Notes: generated by a model from the sequence alone, not told the origin. A stretch of DNA of 64,000 nucleotides from Herbaspirillum sp. WKF16 (GCF_028993615.1 NZ_CP118632.1:2108001-2172000), one strand, 5' to 3'. Positions 17,885-26,091 are shown, numbered from the stretch's first letter. Program-made: numbers and translations.

Positions 17885-18244
17885 TCAAGCCTTGTGGTTG
17901 ATCAGCAAGCCTTGCATCTTGTCGATCGACTTGGCAATGGCAACCGCTTCTTCGGTGGGGATCTGGCGGATCACGGTATCGGTTGCCGTGTCGACAACTT
18001 TCACGATGGTCTTGCCGGTATCCTGGTCCTTGGAGAAATTCAAGGCCGAAGCGTTCTTTGCTGCAAAATCATTCAACTTGCCGACGGCGTCGTTGACATC
18101 GCTTTCGGTTGCGCGGCGCGCTTCCGGGGATGCTGCCGGTGCAACGGTCGACACCACTGGATCTGCCTTGGCGGCGGCCTGCGGCAGTGCATACGCGGTG
18201 CCGGAGTCGCCAGCGGCGCTTATATTAAGTGGGGCAATCGCCAT
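17885..18244 (-). CDS. flaG: FlaG family protein
   Basis: The 119-residue protein has the FlaG core: VGKLNDFAAKNASALNFSKD, then a short hairpin with TIVKVVDTATDTVIRQIPTEE, and a C-terminal helix. FlaG is a small accessory protein that influences filament length; its mechanism is not settled. The N-terminal 40 residues are Ala-rich and unstructured-looking. It lies between fliC and fliD, 78 bp after fliC, and probably depends on read-through past the fliC hairpin. Confidence 0.9.
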   Translation of the reverse strand: MAIAPLNISAAGDSGTAYALPQAAAKADPVVSTVAPAASPEARRATESDVNDAVGKLNDFAAKNASALNFSKDQDTGKTIVKVVDTATDTVIRQIPTEEAVAIAKSIDKMQGLLINHKA

Positions 18245-18268
18245 GGTACTACTCCCTTCCTTAAAGGA

Positions 18269-18301
18269 ACGTGCGGAGAATACTCGCTATCCTCCGCACG
18301 T
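18269..18301 (-). terminator. Hairpin between fliC and flaG
   Basis: Perfect 10-bp arms (ACGTGCGGAG 18269-18278, CTCCGCACGT 18292-18301) enclose a 13-nt loop 22 bp after the fliC stop. On the minus strand only a short, interrupted T stretch follows. It probably works as a partial terminator or 3-prime stabiliser that keeps fliC mRNA abundant while passing less transcript to flaG and fliD. Confidence 0.65.
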
Positions 18302-18322
18302 CATCCTACCTAGCTATCAGGC

Positions 18323-19411
18323 TTATTTCAACAGCGACAGGACCGACTGCGGTGCCGAGTTCGCTTGCGACAGCATCGCGGTACCAGCTTGTTGCAGGAT
18401 CTGCGCACGGGTCAGGTTTGCAGTTTCTGCAGCGTAGTCGGTGTCCATGATACGGCTGCGCGACGCGGTGATGTTCTCGCTCGACACTTGCAGGTTGCTG
18501 ATCACAGCGTTGAAGCGGTTCTGCACGGCGCCGAATTCAGCACGCTTGGACGAGATCAGGCTGATGGCCTTGTCCAGGTTCTTGATGGCCTTTTGTGCAT
18601 CGCTTTGTGCGCTCGGAGCGGCAACTGCCTTGTCCAGGGACAGCTTGGCGCTGTCGATGGCGCTTTGCAGCTTCACAGCCGAAGCGGCCAGGGCGTTGGA
18701 GGTCAGGGTCGAACCGGTAGCGAACAGGTTGTCCAGAGCTGCCTTCGCCGAAGTGTAGGTAGCTTGGGCGGTGCTCACGCCGCTGGTGTCGCCCTGGCCG
18801 ATCAGGCCCTTGGCGCTGGTGCCGATGACGTCGGCCATGGTGCCGTTGTTCGACAGGTCTTCCAGGGAGATGGAGATCTGGTCGTTCAGCTTGTTGTCGG
18901 TGACGTTGGCGCCGACTTGGAAGCTCAGGGTCAGAGCAGCCTTGACGTTGGCCGAGGTGGAACCAATACCGGCCGAAGCGCCTTGGCCCACGCCAGTGAA
19001 CAGGTTTTGGCCGTTGAACTGGGTGCCGTTCAGGACGCGGAAGGTTTCGTCCGACAGTTGCTTGTATTCGTCGTTCAGGGTCTTGCGGTCCTGGGCGCTG
19101 TTGGTGCCGTTGGAGGCCTGCACAGCCAGTTCACGCATACGTTGCAGGTTGTCGGTCACGGTGGACAGAGCGCCTTCAGCGGTTTGCGCCATCGAGATAC
19201 CGTCGTTGGCGTTACGTTGCGCAACGGCCAGGCCCTTGACCTGGGCGTTCATGCGGTCGGCAATTGCCAGGCCGGCGGCGTCGTCCTTGGCGCTGTTGAC
19301 GCGCAGGCCCGAGGACAGACGTTGGATCGAGGTGTTCAGCGACGCTTGCGAGCTGTTCAGGTTACGTTGCGTGTTCAGCGACGCAATGTTGGTATTGATG
19401 ATTGATGCCAT
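18323..19411 (-). CDS. fliC: Flagellin FliC
   Basis: FliC is the filament subunit. The 362-residue protein has the conserved N-terminal D0/D1 region (INTNIASLNTQRNLNSSQ; SSGLRVNSAKDDAAGLAIA) and C-terminal D1/D0 region (NRFNAVISNLQVSSENITAS; AQILQQAGTAMLSQANSAP). A short central variable domain lies about 150-270, rich in Ser/Thr and Ala, a possible site for O-glycosylation. AGGAG precedes the ATG. It is driven by a strong sigma-28 promoter about 100 bp upstream and is next to a putative glycosyltransferase gene. Confidence 0.97.
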   Translation of the reverse strand: MASIINTNIASLNTQRNLNSSQASLNTSIQRLSSGLRVNSAKDDAAGLAIADRMNAQVKGLAVAQRNANDGISMAQTAEGALSTVTDNLQRMRELAVQASNGTNSAQDRKTLNDEYKQLSDETFRVLNGTQFNGQNLFTGVGQGASAGIGSTSANVKAALTLSFQVGANVTDNKLNDQISISLEDLSNNGTMADVIGTSAKGLIGQGDTSGVSTAQATYTSAKAALDNLFATGSTLTSNALAASAVKLQSAIDSAKLSLDKAVAAPSAQSDAQKAIKNLDKAISLISSKRAEFGAVQNRFNAVISNLQVSSENITASRSRIMDTDYAAETANLTRAQILQQAGTAMLSQANSAPQSVLSLLK

Positions 19412-19511
19412 GCTAATTCTCCTAAGATTTGAGACCGATGATCCGAGTTTCAGTGCTTAACTTTGGTCTTCTACCCATGAGCCCCAGGCGTTTCAACCTC
19501 TGTTGTTTGCT

Positions 19512-19538
19512 TTATCGGGCGGCCTTGGAAAAAGTTTA
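19512..19538 (-). promoter_or_regulatory. Sigma-28 (FliA) promoter of fliC
   Basis: Read on the minus strand, TAAACTTT (19531-19538) and CCCGATAA (19512-19519) are separated by exactly 11 bases. They match the sigma-28 consensus TAAAGTTT-N11-GCCGATAA in 14 of 16 positions. Transcription would start near 19505, giving a 5-prime leader of about 95 nt before fliC. This is the best promoter match in the flagellar block. Confidence 0.88.
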
Positions 19539-19672
19539 GGGCTATTCGCAAAAATCTTTTTCAGGGCCTTCCGAACTAAAACCGCGTGCTTAATAAAACG
19601 TTCAAGCAAATCCTTTTTCGACTTGTTTTTTGAAAACTTTAGTCTTTTTATGGGGATCTATTTGTGTTGCCA

Positions 19673-19712
19673 AAAAGCAAACGACCGCGGCCTTGCGGGC
19701 GGCGGTCGTTTT
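19673..19712 (-). terminator. Terminator of the TPR-glycosyltransferase gene
   Basis: On the minus strand a stem AACGACCGC / GCGGTCGTT (19680-19688 with 19702-19710) is followed by TGCTTTTT. It lies about 30 bp after the stop at 19742 and isolates that gene from the fliC promoter. The remaining 19539-19672 is AT-rich noncoding sequence with no other element I can name. Confidence 0.8.
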
Positions 19713-19741
19713 GCTATGACGACGGAGGCGTCGCCAGTGCT

Positions 19742-21703
19742 TCAGCCGACTGTCTTGGTGTCGCGCAGTGCGGCCAGTTCGCTGCTCATCTTGCTGATGA
19801 CGCTGTCCCAGTCGTCGGCCTCCGGCTGGCGGAACAGGCGCATGCTTGGGTACCAGGGTGAGTCTTCCCGGTCCATCAGCCAGCGCCAATCCGGTGTGTA
19901 CGGCAACATCAGCCAAGTGCGGGCGCCGATGGCGCCGGCCAGGTGGACCACCGATGTATCCACGCTGATGACCAGATCCAAATTGGCAATGGCCGCCGCG
20001 GTATCGGCGAAGTCGTTGAATTTCTCGCCCATGTCAAACACGCGGAATTCTTTGGGCAAGCCATTGAGATCCTTGGTGGGGTGGCCTTTTTGCAGGGAAA
20101 TGAAGTCGATGCCGGGCAGCCTGAACAGCGGTTCCATCTTGGATAGCGGAATTGACCGGCGGCGGTCGTTTCCGTGTTCGGGGTTGCCGCCCCAGACGAT
20201 GCCTACGCGCAGTCGCGCTGAGGGGCTGTGGCTCTCGATCAGTGTACGGTAGGTCTCCTTCAGGCCTGGATCGGCTGACAGATATGATGGCCATGCGGGG
20301 ATGTCGGCGACCGTGTTGGTACCGCAGGCCAGCGGCAGGCTCATCAATACATAGGCGCAGTCGCAGGGCGGCAGGGGGTCTTTTTCCCGCACCAGGGTGA
20401 CGTCGGGCGAATAGGTCTGGAACAGGCGGTAGAGCGGATCCTTGACGTGCAGCGCCACGCGCGCGCCTTGCTCCTGCAGCAGGCGCACGTAGCGCACGAA
20501 CTGGATGCTGTCGCCGAAGCCCTGTTCGTGCATCAGCAGGATGTACTTGCCGGCCAGGGAAGATTCTCCATCCCACTTCGGAATGAGATTGAACAGCTTG
20601 TGGATCAGCCGGTAGACGTCGGAACGCTCGCGGGTGATCAGGCGGCTTTCATGATTTTCCCAGCCGGCCTTGAAATTGCCTTGTAGCAACTGGCTCAACG
20701 CGATGTTGTGGCGGGCCGTCGAATAGTTCGGCTTGTAGCTCAGCGCCTTCTCGAAACACTCGATAGCTTCCCGGAGCTGGCCGTTGTCATGCAACACGGC
20801 GCCGAGGTTGTTGAGCGTCAGCACGTGGCGCGGATCGATGTCGAGCGCCTGCCGGAACAGCGACATCGCGGCTTCATGAAGGTCGTTGTTGGCTGCATAG
20901 CTGATGGCCAGCTTGGCGTAGCTGTTTGGATCCTTGGGGGCGAGCTCGATGATCTTGCGGTAATGCTCGTGCGCCTCGGTGGGCTCGTTGAGCTTGATGT
21001 AGGTGTCTGCGATCTTGTTGTGGGCGTAAATGTCGGTTGGATCCAGCAGCAGGGAGGTTTTGTAGGATTCCAGTGCTTCCTTGTACATGGCCATCGCATG
21101 GAAAGCTTCGCCCAATGCGGTGTGGGATGGCGCGAAGGCAATATCCAGCTCCAGCGATTTCAGGATCGTGGCGACAGCCTCCGGGAAGCGGCGGCCGTCG
21201 ATCAGGGCGCGTCCCAGGTGCGACAGCGGGCCTGGTGCATCCGGCTCGCGCTTGACCGCATCTTCGAAATAGGCGATCGATGCGTCGGGATCGTTTTTCT
21301 CATGCAGGGCGTTGGCCAGGCCGACGCGGGCATCGCGGTATTCTCGGTTGTGGCTGATGGCAAGTTCGAACAGCTTGACCGATTCGTCGATGCGATACTG
21401 CTTGAGGACGGCATTGGCCAGGCTGGTGATGTACTCCGGGTTCTCGGGGTCGGCGTCGACGGCGCGACGCAGATAGCTTTCCGCTTCAGGGAAGTTTTCT
21501 TCATGCATCGCGATGAGGCCGCGCGCATTGTTGGCGTAGACCAGTTTGGGGGCGCGTTTGAGTACGGCCTCGCACAGCGCCTTGGCCTCGTCCGTCTTGT
21601 GGTCGTCGAGCAGGTCAAGGCAGCGGCGTACGTCCAGCAAGTCTTGCAGTTGGGGCTGGCTGGTGGTGGGCGATGATTTGGCACTGCTCTTGCGCGTCGA
21701 CAT
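19742..21703 (-). CDS. TPR protein with C-terminal GT9-like glycosyltransferase domain (possible flagellin glycosyltransferase)
   Basis: This is a 653-residue fusion. Residues about 15-330 are at least eight tetratricopeptide repeats (for example KPNYSTARHNIALSQLLQGN). Residues about 350-650 resemble heptosyltransferase/GT9-type enzymes, with LRVGIVWGGNPEHGND, LISLQKG-like and NLDLVISVDTSVVHLAGAIG (the sugar-nucleotide binding region). No membrane segment is seen. Proteins of this layout beside flagellin genes have been linked to flagellin O-glycosylation; that role is inferred here from position only. I chose ATG 21703 because of AAGGAA 7 bases upstream; an in-frame ATG at 21739 is less likely. 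Confidence 0.8.
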   Translation of the reverse strand: MSTRKSSAKSSPTTSQPQLQDLLDVRRCLDLLDDHKTDEAKALCEAVLKRAPKLVYANNARGLIAMHEENFPEAESYLRRAVDADPENPEYITSLANAVLKQYRIDESVKLFELAISHNREYRDARVGLANALHEKNDPDASIAYFEDAVKREPDAPGPLSHLGRALIDGRRFPEAVATILKSLELDIAFAPSHTALGEAFHAMAMYKEALESYKTSLLLDPTDIYAHNKIADTYIKLNEPTEAHEHYRKIIELAPKDPNSYAKLAISYAANNDLHEAAMSLFRQALDIDPRHVLTLNNLGAVLHDNGQLREAIECFEKALSYKPNYSTARHNIALSQLLQGNFKAGWENHESRLITRERSDVYRLIHKLFNLIPKWDGESSLAGKYILLMHEQGFGDSIQFVRYVRLLQEQGARVALHVKDPLYRLFQTYSPDVTLVREKDPLPPCDCAYVLMSLPLACGTNTVADIPAWPSYLSADPGLKETYRTLIESHSPSARLRVGIVWGGNPEHGNDRRRSIPLSKMEPLFRLPGIDFISLQKGHPTKDLNGLPKEFRVFDMGEKFNDFADTAAAIANLDLVISVDTSVVHLAGAIGARTWLMLPYTPDWRWLMDREDSPWYPSMRLFRQPEADDWDSVISKMSSELAALRDTKTVG

Positions 21704-21900
21704 CAAAGGTTCCTTGCATGTGATGAGGGTGTGCGCCATCAGGGCGCAATTCGTTAGGTTCGCATGATATGCGTCATCGCGTGCGCACGAAAGTGTGAAC
21801 AGAACGCAAAAAAGCCTTGATTTGGGAAATGCGCGCGCTGAGGTTCGGCTGCGACGCTGTCGTTGCGGTGCCGGAGCGGGTGGCCGGGCGGGAGGGGGGG

Positions 21901-21928
21901 CGACATGCCCGGCGTACCGGGCATGTCG
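21901..21928 (-). terminator. Perfect 12-bp inverted repeat after lexA
   Basis: CGACATGCCCGG (21901-21912) and CCGGGCATGTCG (21917-21928) form a perfect stem with a 4-nt loop, 13 bp after the lexA stop. On the minus strand it is followed by a C-rich run rather than T-run, so it is not a standard intrinsic terminator. It may pause RNA polymerase or protect the lexA mRNA end. The rest of 21704-21900 shows no other element. Confidence 0.55.
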
Positions 21929-21940
21929 GGAGGTCCTGGC

Positions 21941-22594
21941 TTACCAGCTGCGCAGCAAGCCCACTGCCAGGCCTTCGAGCGTGAAATCCTCGGTGTCCGG
22001 GGAGACGATGATGGGTTCGAAATCCGGATTTTCGGGCAGCAAGGCGATATTGCCGCCGGTCTTCTGGTAGCGCTTGACGGTGACGTCGTCGCCGAGGCGA
22101 GCCACCACAATCTGTCCGTTGCGTGCTTCCCCGGTTTTCTTGACGGCCAGGATGTCGCCGTCCAGGATGCCGGCGTCGCGCATGGACATGCCGCGGACCT
22201 TCAGCAGGTAGTCGGGGCGGGCAGAAAACAGCGCGGGATCGACCTGGTAGTTCTTTTCAATGTGTTCCTGCGCCAGGATGGGCGAGCCGGCCGCCACGCG
22301 GCCGACCAGCGGCAGGTTCAGCTGCATCAGCGCGGGGTGGGGCAGCGCCATCTGGCGGGCGGCCTGGGCCAGGCCGGCGCCGGATTCGCGCAGGCGGATG
22401 CCGCGCGAGGTGCCCGGTGAAATCTCGATGGCGCCCTTGCGGGCGAGCGCCTGAAGATGCTCTTCGGCGGCGTTGGCCGAGCGAAAGCCCAGTTCGGAGG
22501 CGATCTCTGCGCGCGTCGGGGGGAAGCCGGTGTTTTCGATGGCGTTCTTGATCAGGTTGAGGATCTGTTCCTGGCGCGCGGTGAGCTTGAGCAT
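21941..22594 (-). CDS. lexA: SOS repressor LexA
   Basis: LexA represses the DNA-damage regulon and self-cleaves when RecA is activated. The 217-residue protein has the winged-helix DNA-binding domain (residues 1-70; [20 protein letters not shown]). A cleavage site Ala102-Gly103 (RVAAGSP) follows. The serine protease pair is Ser137 (GMSMRD) and Lys153 (AVKKTGEA). Length is slightly above the 202 of E. coli because of an Ala-rich linker. Two LexA boxes lie just upstream, so it is autoregulated. Confidence 0.97.
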   Translation of the reverse strand: MLKLTARQEQILNLIKNAIENTGFPPTRAEIASELGFRSANAAEEHLQALARKGAIEISPGTSRGIRLRESGAGLAQAARQMALPHPALMQLNLPLVGRVAAGSPILAQEHIEKNYQVDPALFSARPDYLLKVRGMSMRDAGILDGDILAVKKTGEARNGQIVVARLGDDVTVKRYQKTGGNIALLPENPDFEPIIVSPDTEDFTLEGLAVGLLRSW

Positions 22595-22620
22595 GTCGGA
22601 TGCCTTTCTTTGGAGGAAGG

Positions 22621-22653
22621 CTGTTTGTATGAACAGTCTGTATTTTTATACAG
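22621..22653 (-). promoter_or_regulatory. Two tandem LexA boxes controlling lexA
   Basis: CTGTTTGTATGAACAG (22621-22636) and CTGTATTTTTATACAG (22638-22653) both match the CTGT-N8-ACAG operator and are separated by one base. The second is close to the ideal AT-rich core. They lie 27-59 bp before the lexA ATG. Tandem boxes next to lexA are known from enterics and suggest cooperative autorepression. Confidence 0.93.
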
Positions 22654-22767
22654 GTGCAATCTTTGTGTCAACGGCAACATGCGCGACGCAGCGGATTTTT
22701 TCAGTCACGCCGGTACGCGCTTTGCCTCCCGCGCTCTATTTATATAGGCGACGAACGGAAATGTCGG

Positions 22768-22793
22768 CTGGCGGCCGCAGAAGGGGCCGCCAG
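22768..22793. repeat. 9-bp inverted repeat upstream of the rpsF promoter
   Basis: CTGGCGGCC (22768-22776) and GGCCGCCAG (22785-22793) form a perfect stem-loop that ends 2 bp before the rpsF -35 element. There is no T-run and no gene ending here, so it is more likely a protein-binding or structural element than a terminator. Confidence 0.45.
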
Positions 22794-22795
22794 CA

Positions 22796-22824
22796 TTGCT
22801 GTTCCAGCGAAAACCTTGTATGAT
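22796..22824 (+). promoter_or_regulatory. Sigma-70 promoter of the rpsF operon
   Basis: TTGCTG (22796-22801) and TATGAT (22819-22824) are spaced by 17 bp. This good housekeeping promoter predicts a start near 22831 and a leader of about 68 nt before rpsF. It faces away from the lexA promoter across the same 300-bp region. Confidence 0.75.
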
Positions 22825-22852
22825 TGCCGGCTTTCCTCTTCCCACACTCGTC

Positions 22853-22879
22853 TTGACGCCGAGGTGGGCGTTTTGTCAA
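22853..22879 (+). promoter_or_regulatory. Possible S6:S18-binding leader hairpin before rpsF
   Basis: The leader can fold with TTGAC (22853-22857) pairing to GTCAA (22875-22879) and an inner GCC/GGC pairing, leaving unpaired CCG/GAGG bases. Many bacteria have an autoregulatory rpsF leader that binds the S6:S18 complex through a bulged CCG. The position and CCG fit, but I could not align it to the known motif, so this is a suggestion. Confidence 0.35.
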
Positions 22880-22898
22880 TAGTCCAAAAGGAGTCTAC

Positions 22899-23264
22899 AT
22901 GCGTCATTATGAAATCGTATTTATCGTCCACCCGGACCAAAGCGAGCAAGTGCCGGCCATGATCGAGCGTTACAAGGGCATCGTCACCACCCGCGGCGGC
23001 AAGGTGCACCGTGTCGAAGATTGGGGCCGTCGTCAACTGGCTTACCAGATCCAGAAACTGGCCAAGGCACACTACGTCTGCCTGAATATCGAAGTCGACA
23101 GCGAAACGCTGGCCGAAATCGAAACCGGTTTCAAGTTCAACGACGCCGTCCTGCGCCACCTGACCGTCAAGATGAAGAAGGCCGAAACCGGTCCTTCGCC
23201 GATCCTGAAGGCAGTGCAGAAGGAAGACGCGGCCAAGAGCCGTACCGAAGCGCCGGCAGCCTGA
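22899..23264 (+). CDS. rpsF: 30S ribosomal protein S6
   Basis: S6 binds 16S rRNA together with S18 in the small subunit platform. The 121-residue protein starts [20 protein letters not shown] and has the conserved [16 protein letters not shown] block; the C-terminus is an Ala/Lys tail. AAAAGGAG precedes the ATG. It heads the rpsF-priB-rpsR-rplI operon. Confidence 0.98.
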   Translation: MRHYEIVFIVHPDQSEQVPAMIERYKGIVTTRGGKVHRVEDWGRRQLAYQIQKLAKAHYVCLNIEVDSETLAEIETGFKFNDAVLRHLTVKMKKAETGPSPILKAVQKEDAAKSRTEAPAA

Positions 23265-23299
23265 TCGGCTGTGCGATTGCGTAGCATTCCTAGCGGAGA

Positions 23300-23593
23300 G
23301 TGAACCAGCTTCAAGTCATCGCCAGCCTGGCAGAACGTGATGTGTTGCGTTATACGCCGGCCGGTATCCCGATCGTGACCGCCAGGTTGCAGCATCAGTC
23401 GGAGCAGATGGAAGCCGGTATCAAGCGCCTGGTCGAGTTCGATGTCGCGGCGATGGCCGCCGGGGAAATCTCCGGTCGACTCAACAAGGCGACGCTGGGC
23501 GGGATGTTCCGGTTCACCGGATTTCTGGCCCGCAGGAATCGCAACAGCAAGAGCATCGTGTTTCACATCGTTGATTTTGATCCGGTCGATTGA
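23300..23593 (+). CDS. priB: Primosomal replication protein N (PriB)
   Basis: PriB is a single-stranded DNA-binding OB-fold protein that helps PriA restart stalled replication forks. The 97-residue product matches PriB, with NQLQVIASLAERDVLRYTPA at the start and a central FRFTGFLARRNRNSKSIVFH strand. The start is GTG at 23300 with a GCGGAGA site. No ATG is available nearby, and the non-ATG start may keep its level below that of the flanking ribosomal proteins. It lies between rpsF and rpsR, the normal beta/gammaproteobacterial place. Confidence 0.95.
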   Translation: MNQLQVIASLAERDVLRYTPAGIPIVTARLQHQSEQMEAGIKRLVEFDVAAMAAGEISGRLNKATLGGMFRFTGFLARRNRNSKSIVFHIVDFDPVD

Positions 23594-23644
23594 GCCCCAT
23601 GGGGCCGACAAGATCTCACCCAATTTTAGATACAGGAGCCAAAA

Positions 23645-23929
23645 ATGGCATTCGGTAAAAAGTTCGATAAAAGCAAGCTGAAAAACAAGCGTCAACAGCA
23701 AAACCCGCTGTTCAAGCGCAAGAAATTCTGCCGTTTCACCGCCGCCGGCGTTGAACAGGTCGATTACAAGGACGTGGATACCCTGAAGGACTTCATCCAG
23801 GAAAACGGCAAGATCATGCCGGCACGTCTGACTGGTACCAAGGCGCACTATCAACGTCAAGTCGACACCGCGATCAAGCGTGCTCGTTACCTGGCCTTGG
23901 TGCCTTACACCGATCTGCACAACGCGTAA
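23645..23929 (+). CDS. rpsR: 30S ribosomal protein S18
   Basis: S18 is a small basic protein that pairs with S6 on the 30S platform. The 94-residue product has the family core [21 protein letters not shown] and the C-terminal [16 protein letters not shown] lies 7 bases before the ATG. It is third in the rpsF operon. Confidence 0.98.
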   Translation: MAFGKKFDKSKLKNKRQQQNPLFKRKKFCRFTAAGVEQVDYKDVDTLKDFIQENGKIMPARLTGTKAHYQRQVDTAIKRARYLALVPYTDLHNA

Positions 23930-23955
23930 TCGACGCCGAGAAATAGGAGAAAAAC

Positions 23956-24408
23956 ATGCAAGTTATTCTGTTGGAAAAAATCGTTAATCTCGGCGGTCTG
24001 GGTGATGTCGTCCGCGTCAAGGACGGTTTCGCACGCAACTTCCTGATCCCCCAGCGCAAGGCCCGTCGCGCTACCGAATCGGCCATCGCCGAATTCGAAG
24101 CCAAGCGCGCCGACCTGGAAAAGGCTGCCGCCGAGAAGCTGGCAGCTGCTCAAGCCCAAGGCGAGAAGCTGAACGGCAATACCGTGGAAATCTCGCAGAA
24201 GGCCGGCGTTGACGGTCGCCTGTTCGGTTCCGTGACCAACTTCGACATCGCAGAAGCCCTGGGCAAGCAAGGTTTCGCCGTCGAGAAGTCGCAAGTGCGC
24301 CTGCCGAACGGCCCGCTGAAGATCGTTGGCGAGCACCCGGTTTCGGTTGCCCTGCACACCGACGTGGTGGTCGACGTGACCATCGCAGTCAAGGGCGAGC
24401 AAGCCTAA
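23956..24408 (+). CDS. rplI: 50S ribosomal protein L9
   Basis: L9 spans the L1 stalk base and aids reading-frame maintenance. The 150-residue protein shows the N-terminal domain signature [20 protein letters not shown], the long connecting helix ([20 protein letters not shown]) and the C-terminal domain. TAGGAGA precedes the ATG. It is the last gene of the rpsF operon and is followed by a strong terminator. Confidence 0.98.
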   Translation: MQVILLEKIVNLGGLGDVVRVKDGFARNFLIPQRKARRATESAIAEFEAKRADLEKAAAEKLAAAQAQGEKLNGNTVEISQKAGVDGRLFGSVTNFDIAEALGKQGFAVEKSQVRLPNGPLKIVGEHPVSVALHTDVVVDVTIAVKGEQA

Positions 24409-24433
24409 GATTTGCGTCTTCGCAATTCGATTG

Positions 24434-24469
24434 CAATAAAAAAGCCGGGTTCGCCTGGCTTTTTTATTG
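24434..24469 (+). terminator. Terminator after rplI
   Basis: The stem AGCCGGG / CCTGGCT (24443-24449 with 24454-24460, one G-T pair) is closed by a TTCG tetraloop. It is flanked by A6 and T6, extending to CAAT/ATTG on the outside. It closes the rpsF operon and separates it from dnaB. Confidence 0.92.
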
Positions 24470-24645
24470 CTGCCCCGGGTTTCGGGGAAATTGTTTTCAC
24501 CGGAAACGCCATTGAGGCCGTGCGGCCGGCGACTTTGTCGCCGCGGTTTGCATGGCTTCGCCGCAAGCCGCTGCCGAAAAGGCTTTGCGCCCGGCACTCA
24601 AAATAGCCGTCCGGCCCGGAACGGGCTTAATCCCAGCAGGTTATA

Positions 24646-26091
24646 ATGCGCGCCATGAAAGAATCGTCCCGCGCCAAAAAAGAGTTTTTCCGCGGCCCGA
24701 AAGAGTCCTCCGATCCTGAGATCGATGCTCTTCGCGTGCCGCCGCATTCCATCGAGGCGGAGCAATCGGTCCTCGGCGGTCTGCTGCTCGATAACGCGGC
24801 GTGGGATCGCATTGCCGACTTCGTCAGCGCAGAAGACTTCTACCGCTTCGACCACCGCGTCATCTTCGAGCACATCGTCAAGCTGATCAACAGCACCAAG
24901 CCGGCCGACGTGATCACCGTCTACGAAGCCATGTCGACCAGCGGCAAGGCGGAGGAAGTGGGCGGCCTGGTCTACCTCAACGCGTTGGCCCAGAACACGC
25001 CTTCCGCAGCCAACATCCGCCGCTACGCGGAGATCGTGCGCGACCGCGGCATCCTGCGCAAGCTGATCACCGTGGCCGACGAGATCTCCGGCAACGCCTT
25101 CAATCCGCAGGGCAAGGACGTCAAGTCCATGCTGGACGAAGCCGAATCGAAGATATTCGCCATCGCCGAGGAAGGTTCGCGCGGCTCGCAGGGCTTCATG
25201 GAAATCCAGCCGCTGCTCACGCAGGTGGTGGAGCGCATCGACGAGTTGTACAACCGCGATGCGTCCAGCGACATCACCGGCGTGCCCACCGGTTTCATCG
25301 ACCTGGACAAGATGACCTCCGGCCTCCAGGCAGGCGACCTGATCATCGTGGCAGGGCGGCCGTCGATGGGCAAGACCGCGTTCTCGATCAACATCGGTGA
25401 AAACGTCGCAATCGACAGCGGCCTGCCGGTGGCCGTGTTTTCGATGGAAATGGGCGGCGCCCAGCTGGCCATGCGTATGCTGGGCTCGGTCGGCCGCCTG
25501 GACCAGCACCGCCTGCGCACGGGCCGCCTGCTGGACGAGGATTGGCCGCGCCTGACGCACGCCATCCAGAAAATGAACGACGCCCAGTTCTACATCGACG
25601 AAACGCCGGCGCTGTCGCCGATCGAATTGCGCGCCCGTTCGCGCCGGCTGGCCCGCCAATGCGGCAAGCTCGGCCTGATCATCATCGACTACCTGCAGCT
25701 GATGTCGGGCAACGGCGGCAGTTCTTCGGAGAACCGCGCGTCCGAAATCTCGGAAATCTCGCGAAGCCTGAAGGGCCTGGCCAAGGAACTCAATTGCCCG
25801 GTGATTGCGCTGTCGCAGCTCAACCGCGCGCTGGAACAGCGTCCCAACAAACGGCCCGTGATGTCCGACTTGCGCGAATCCGGCGCCATCGAGCAGGATG
25901 CCGACGTGATTTTGTTCATCTATCGCGATGAAGTTTACAATCCCGATTCGCCGGACAAGGGCACTGCCGAAATCATCATCGGCAAGCAACGTAACGGCCC
26001 CATCGGCAGCATTCGCCTGGCCTTCCTGGGCATGTATACCAAGTACGACAACTACATCGGCAACCTGGCGCAGCCATACGGCGGCGACTGA
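24646..26091 (+). CDS. dnaB: Replicative DNA helicase DnaB
   Basis: DnaB is the hexameric helicase at the replication fork. The 481-residue protein has the N-terminal scaffold domain (PHSIEAEQSVLGGLLLDNAA), a linker, and the RecA-like C-terminal domain. The latter contains Walker A GRPSMGKTAF, Walker B LIIIDYLQLM, and the arginine-finger region SDLRESGAIEQDAD. A basic N-terminal extension of about 25 residues precedes the usual start. A TATAAT at 24642-24647 overlaps the ATG at 24646; if it is a real -10, the ATG at 24655 would be used. No intein was seen. Confidence 0.97.
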   Translation: MRAMKESSRAKKEFFRGPKESSDPEIDALRVPPHSIEAEQSVLGGLLLDNAAWDRIADFVSAEDFYRFDHRVIFEHIVKLINSTKPADVITVYEAMSTSGKAEEVGGLVYLNALAQNTPSAANIRRYAEIVRDRGILRKLITVADEISGNAFNPQGKDVKSMLDEAESKIFAIAEEGSRGSQGFMEIQPLLTQVVERIDELYNRDASSDITGVPTGFIDLDKMTSGLQAGDLIIVAGRPSMGKTAFSINIGENVAIDSGLPVAVFSMEMGGAQLAMRMLGSVGRLDQHRLRTGRLLDEDWPRLTHAIQKMNDAQFYIDETPALSPIELRARSRRLARQCGKLGLIIIDYLQLMSGNGGSSSENRASEISEISRSLKGLAKELNCPVIALSQLNRALEQRPNKRPVMSDLRESGAIEQDADVILFIYRDEVYNPDSPDKGTAEIIIGKQRNGPIGSIRLAFLGMYTKYDNYIGNLAQPYGGD

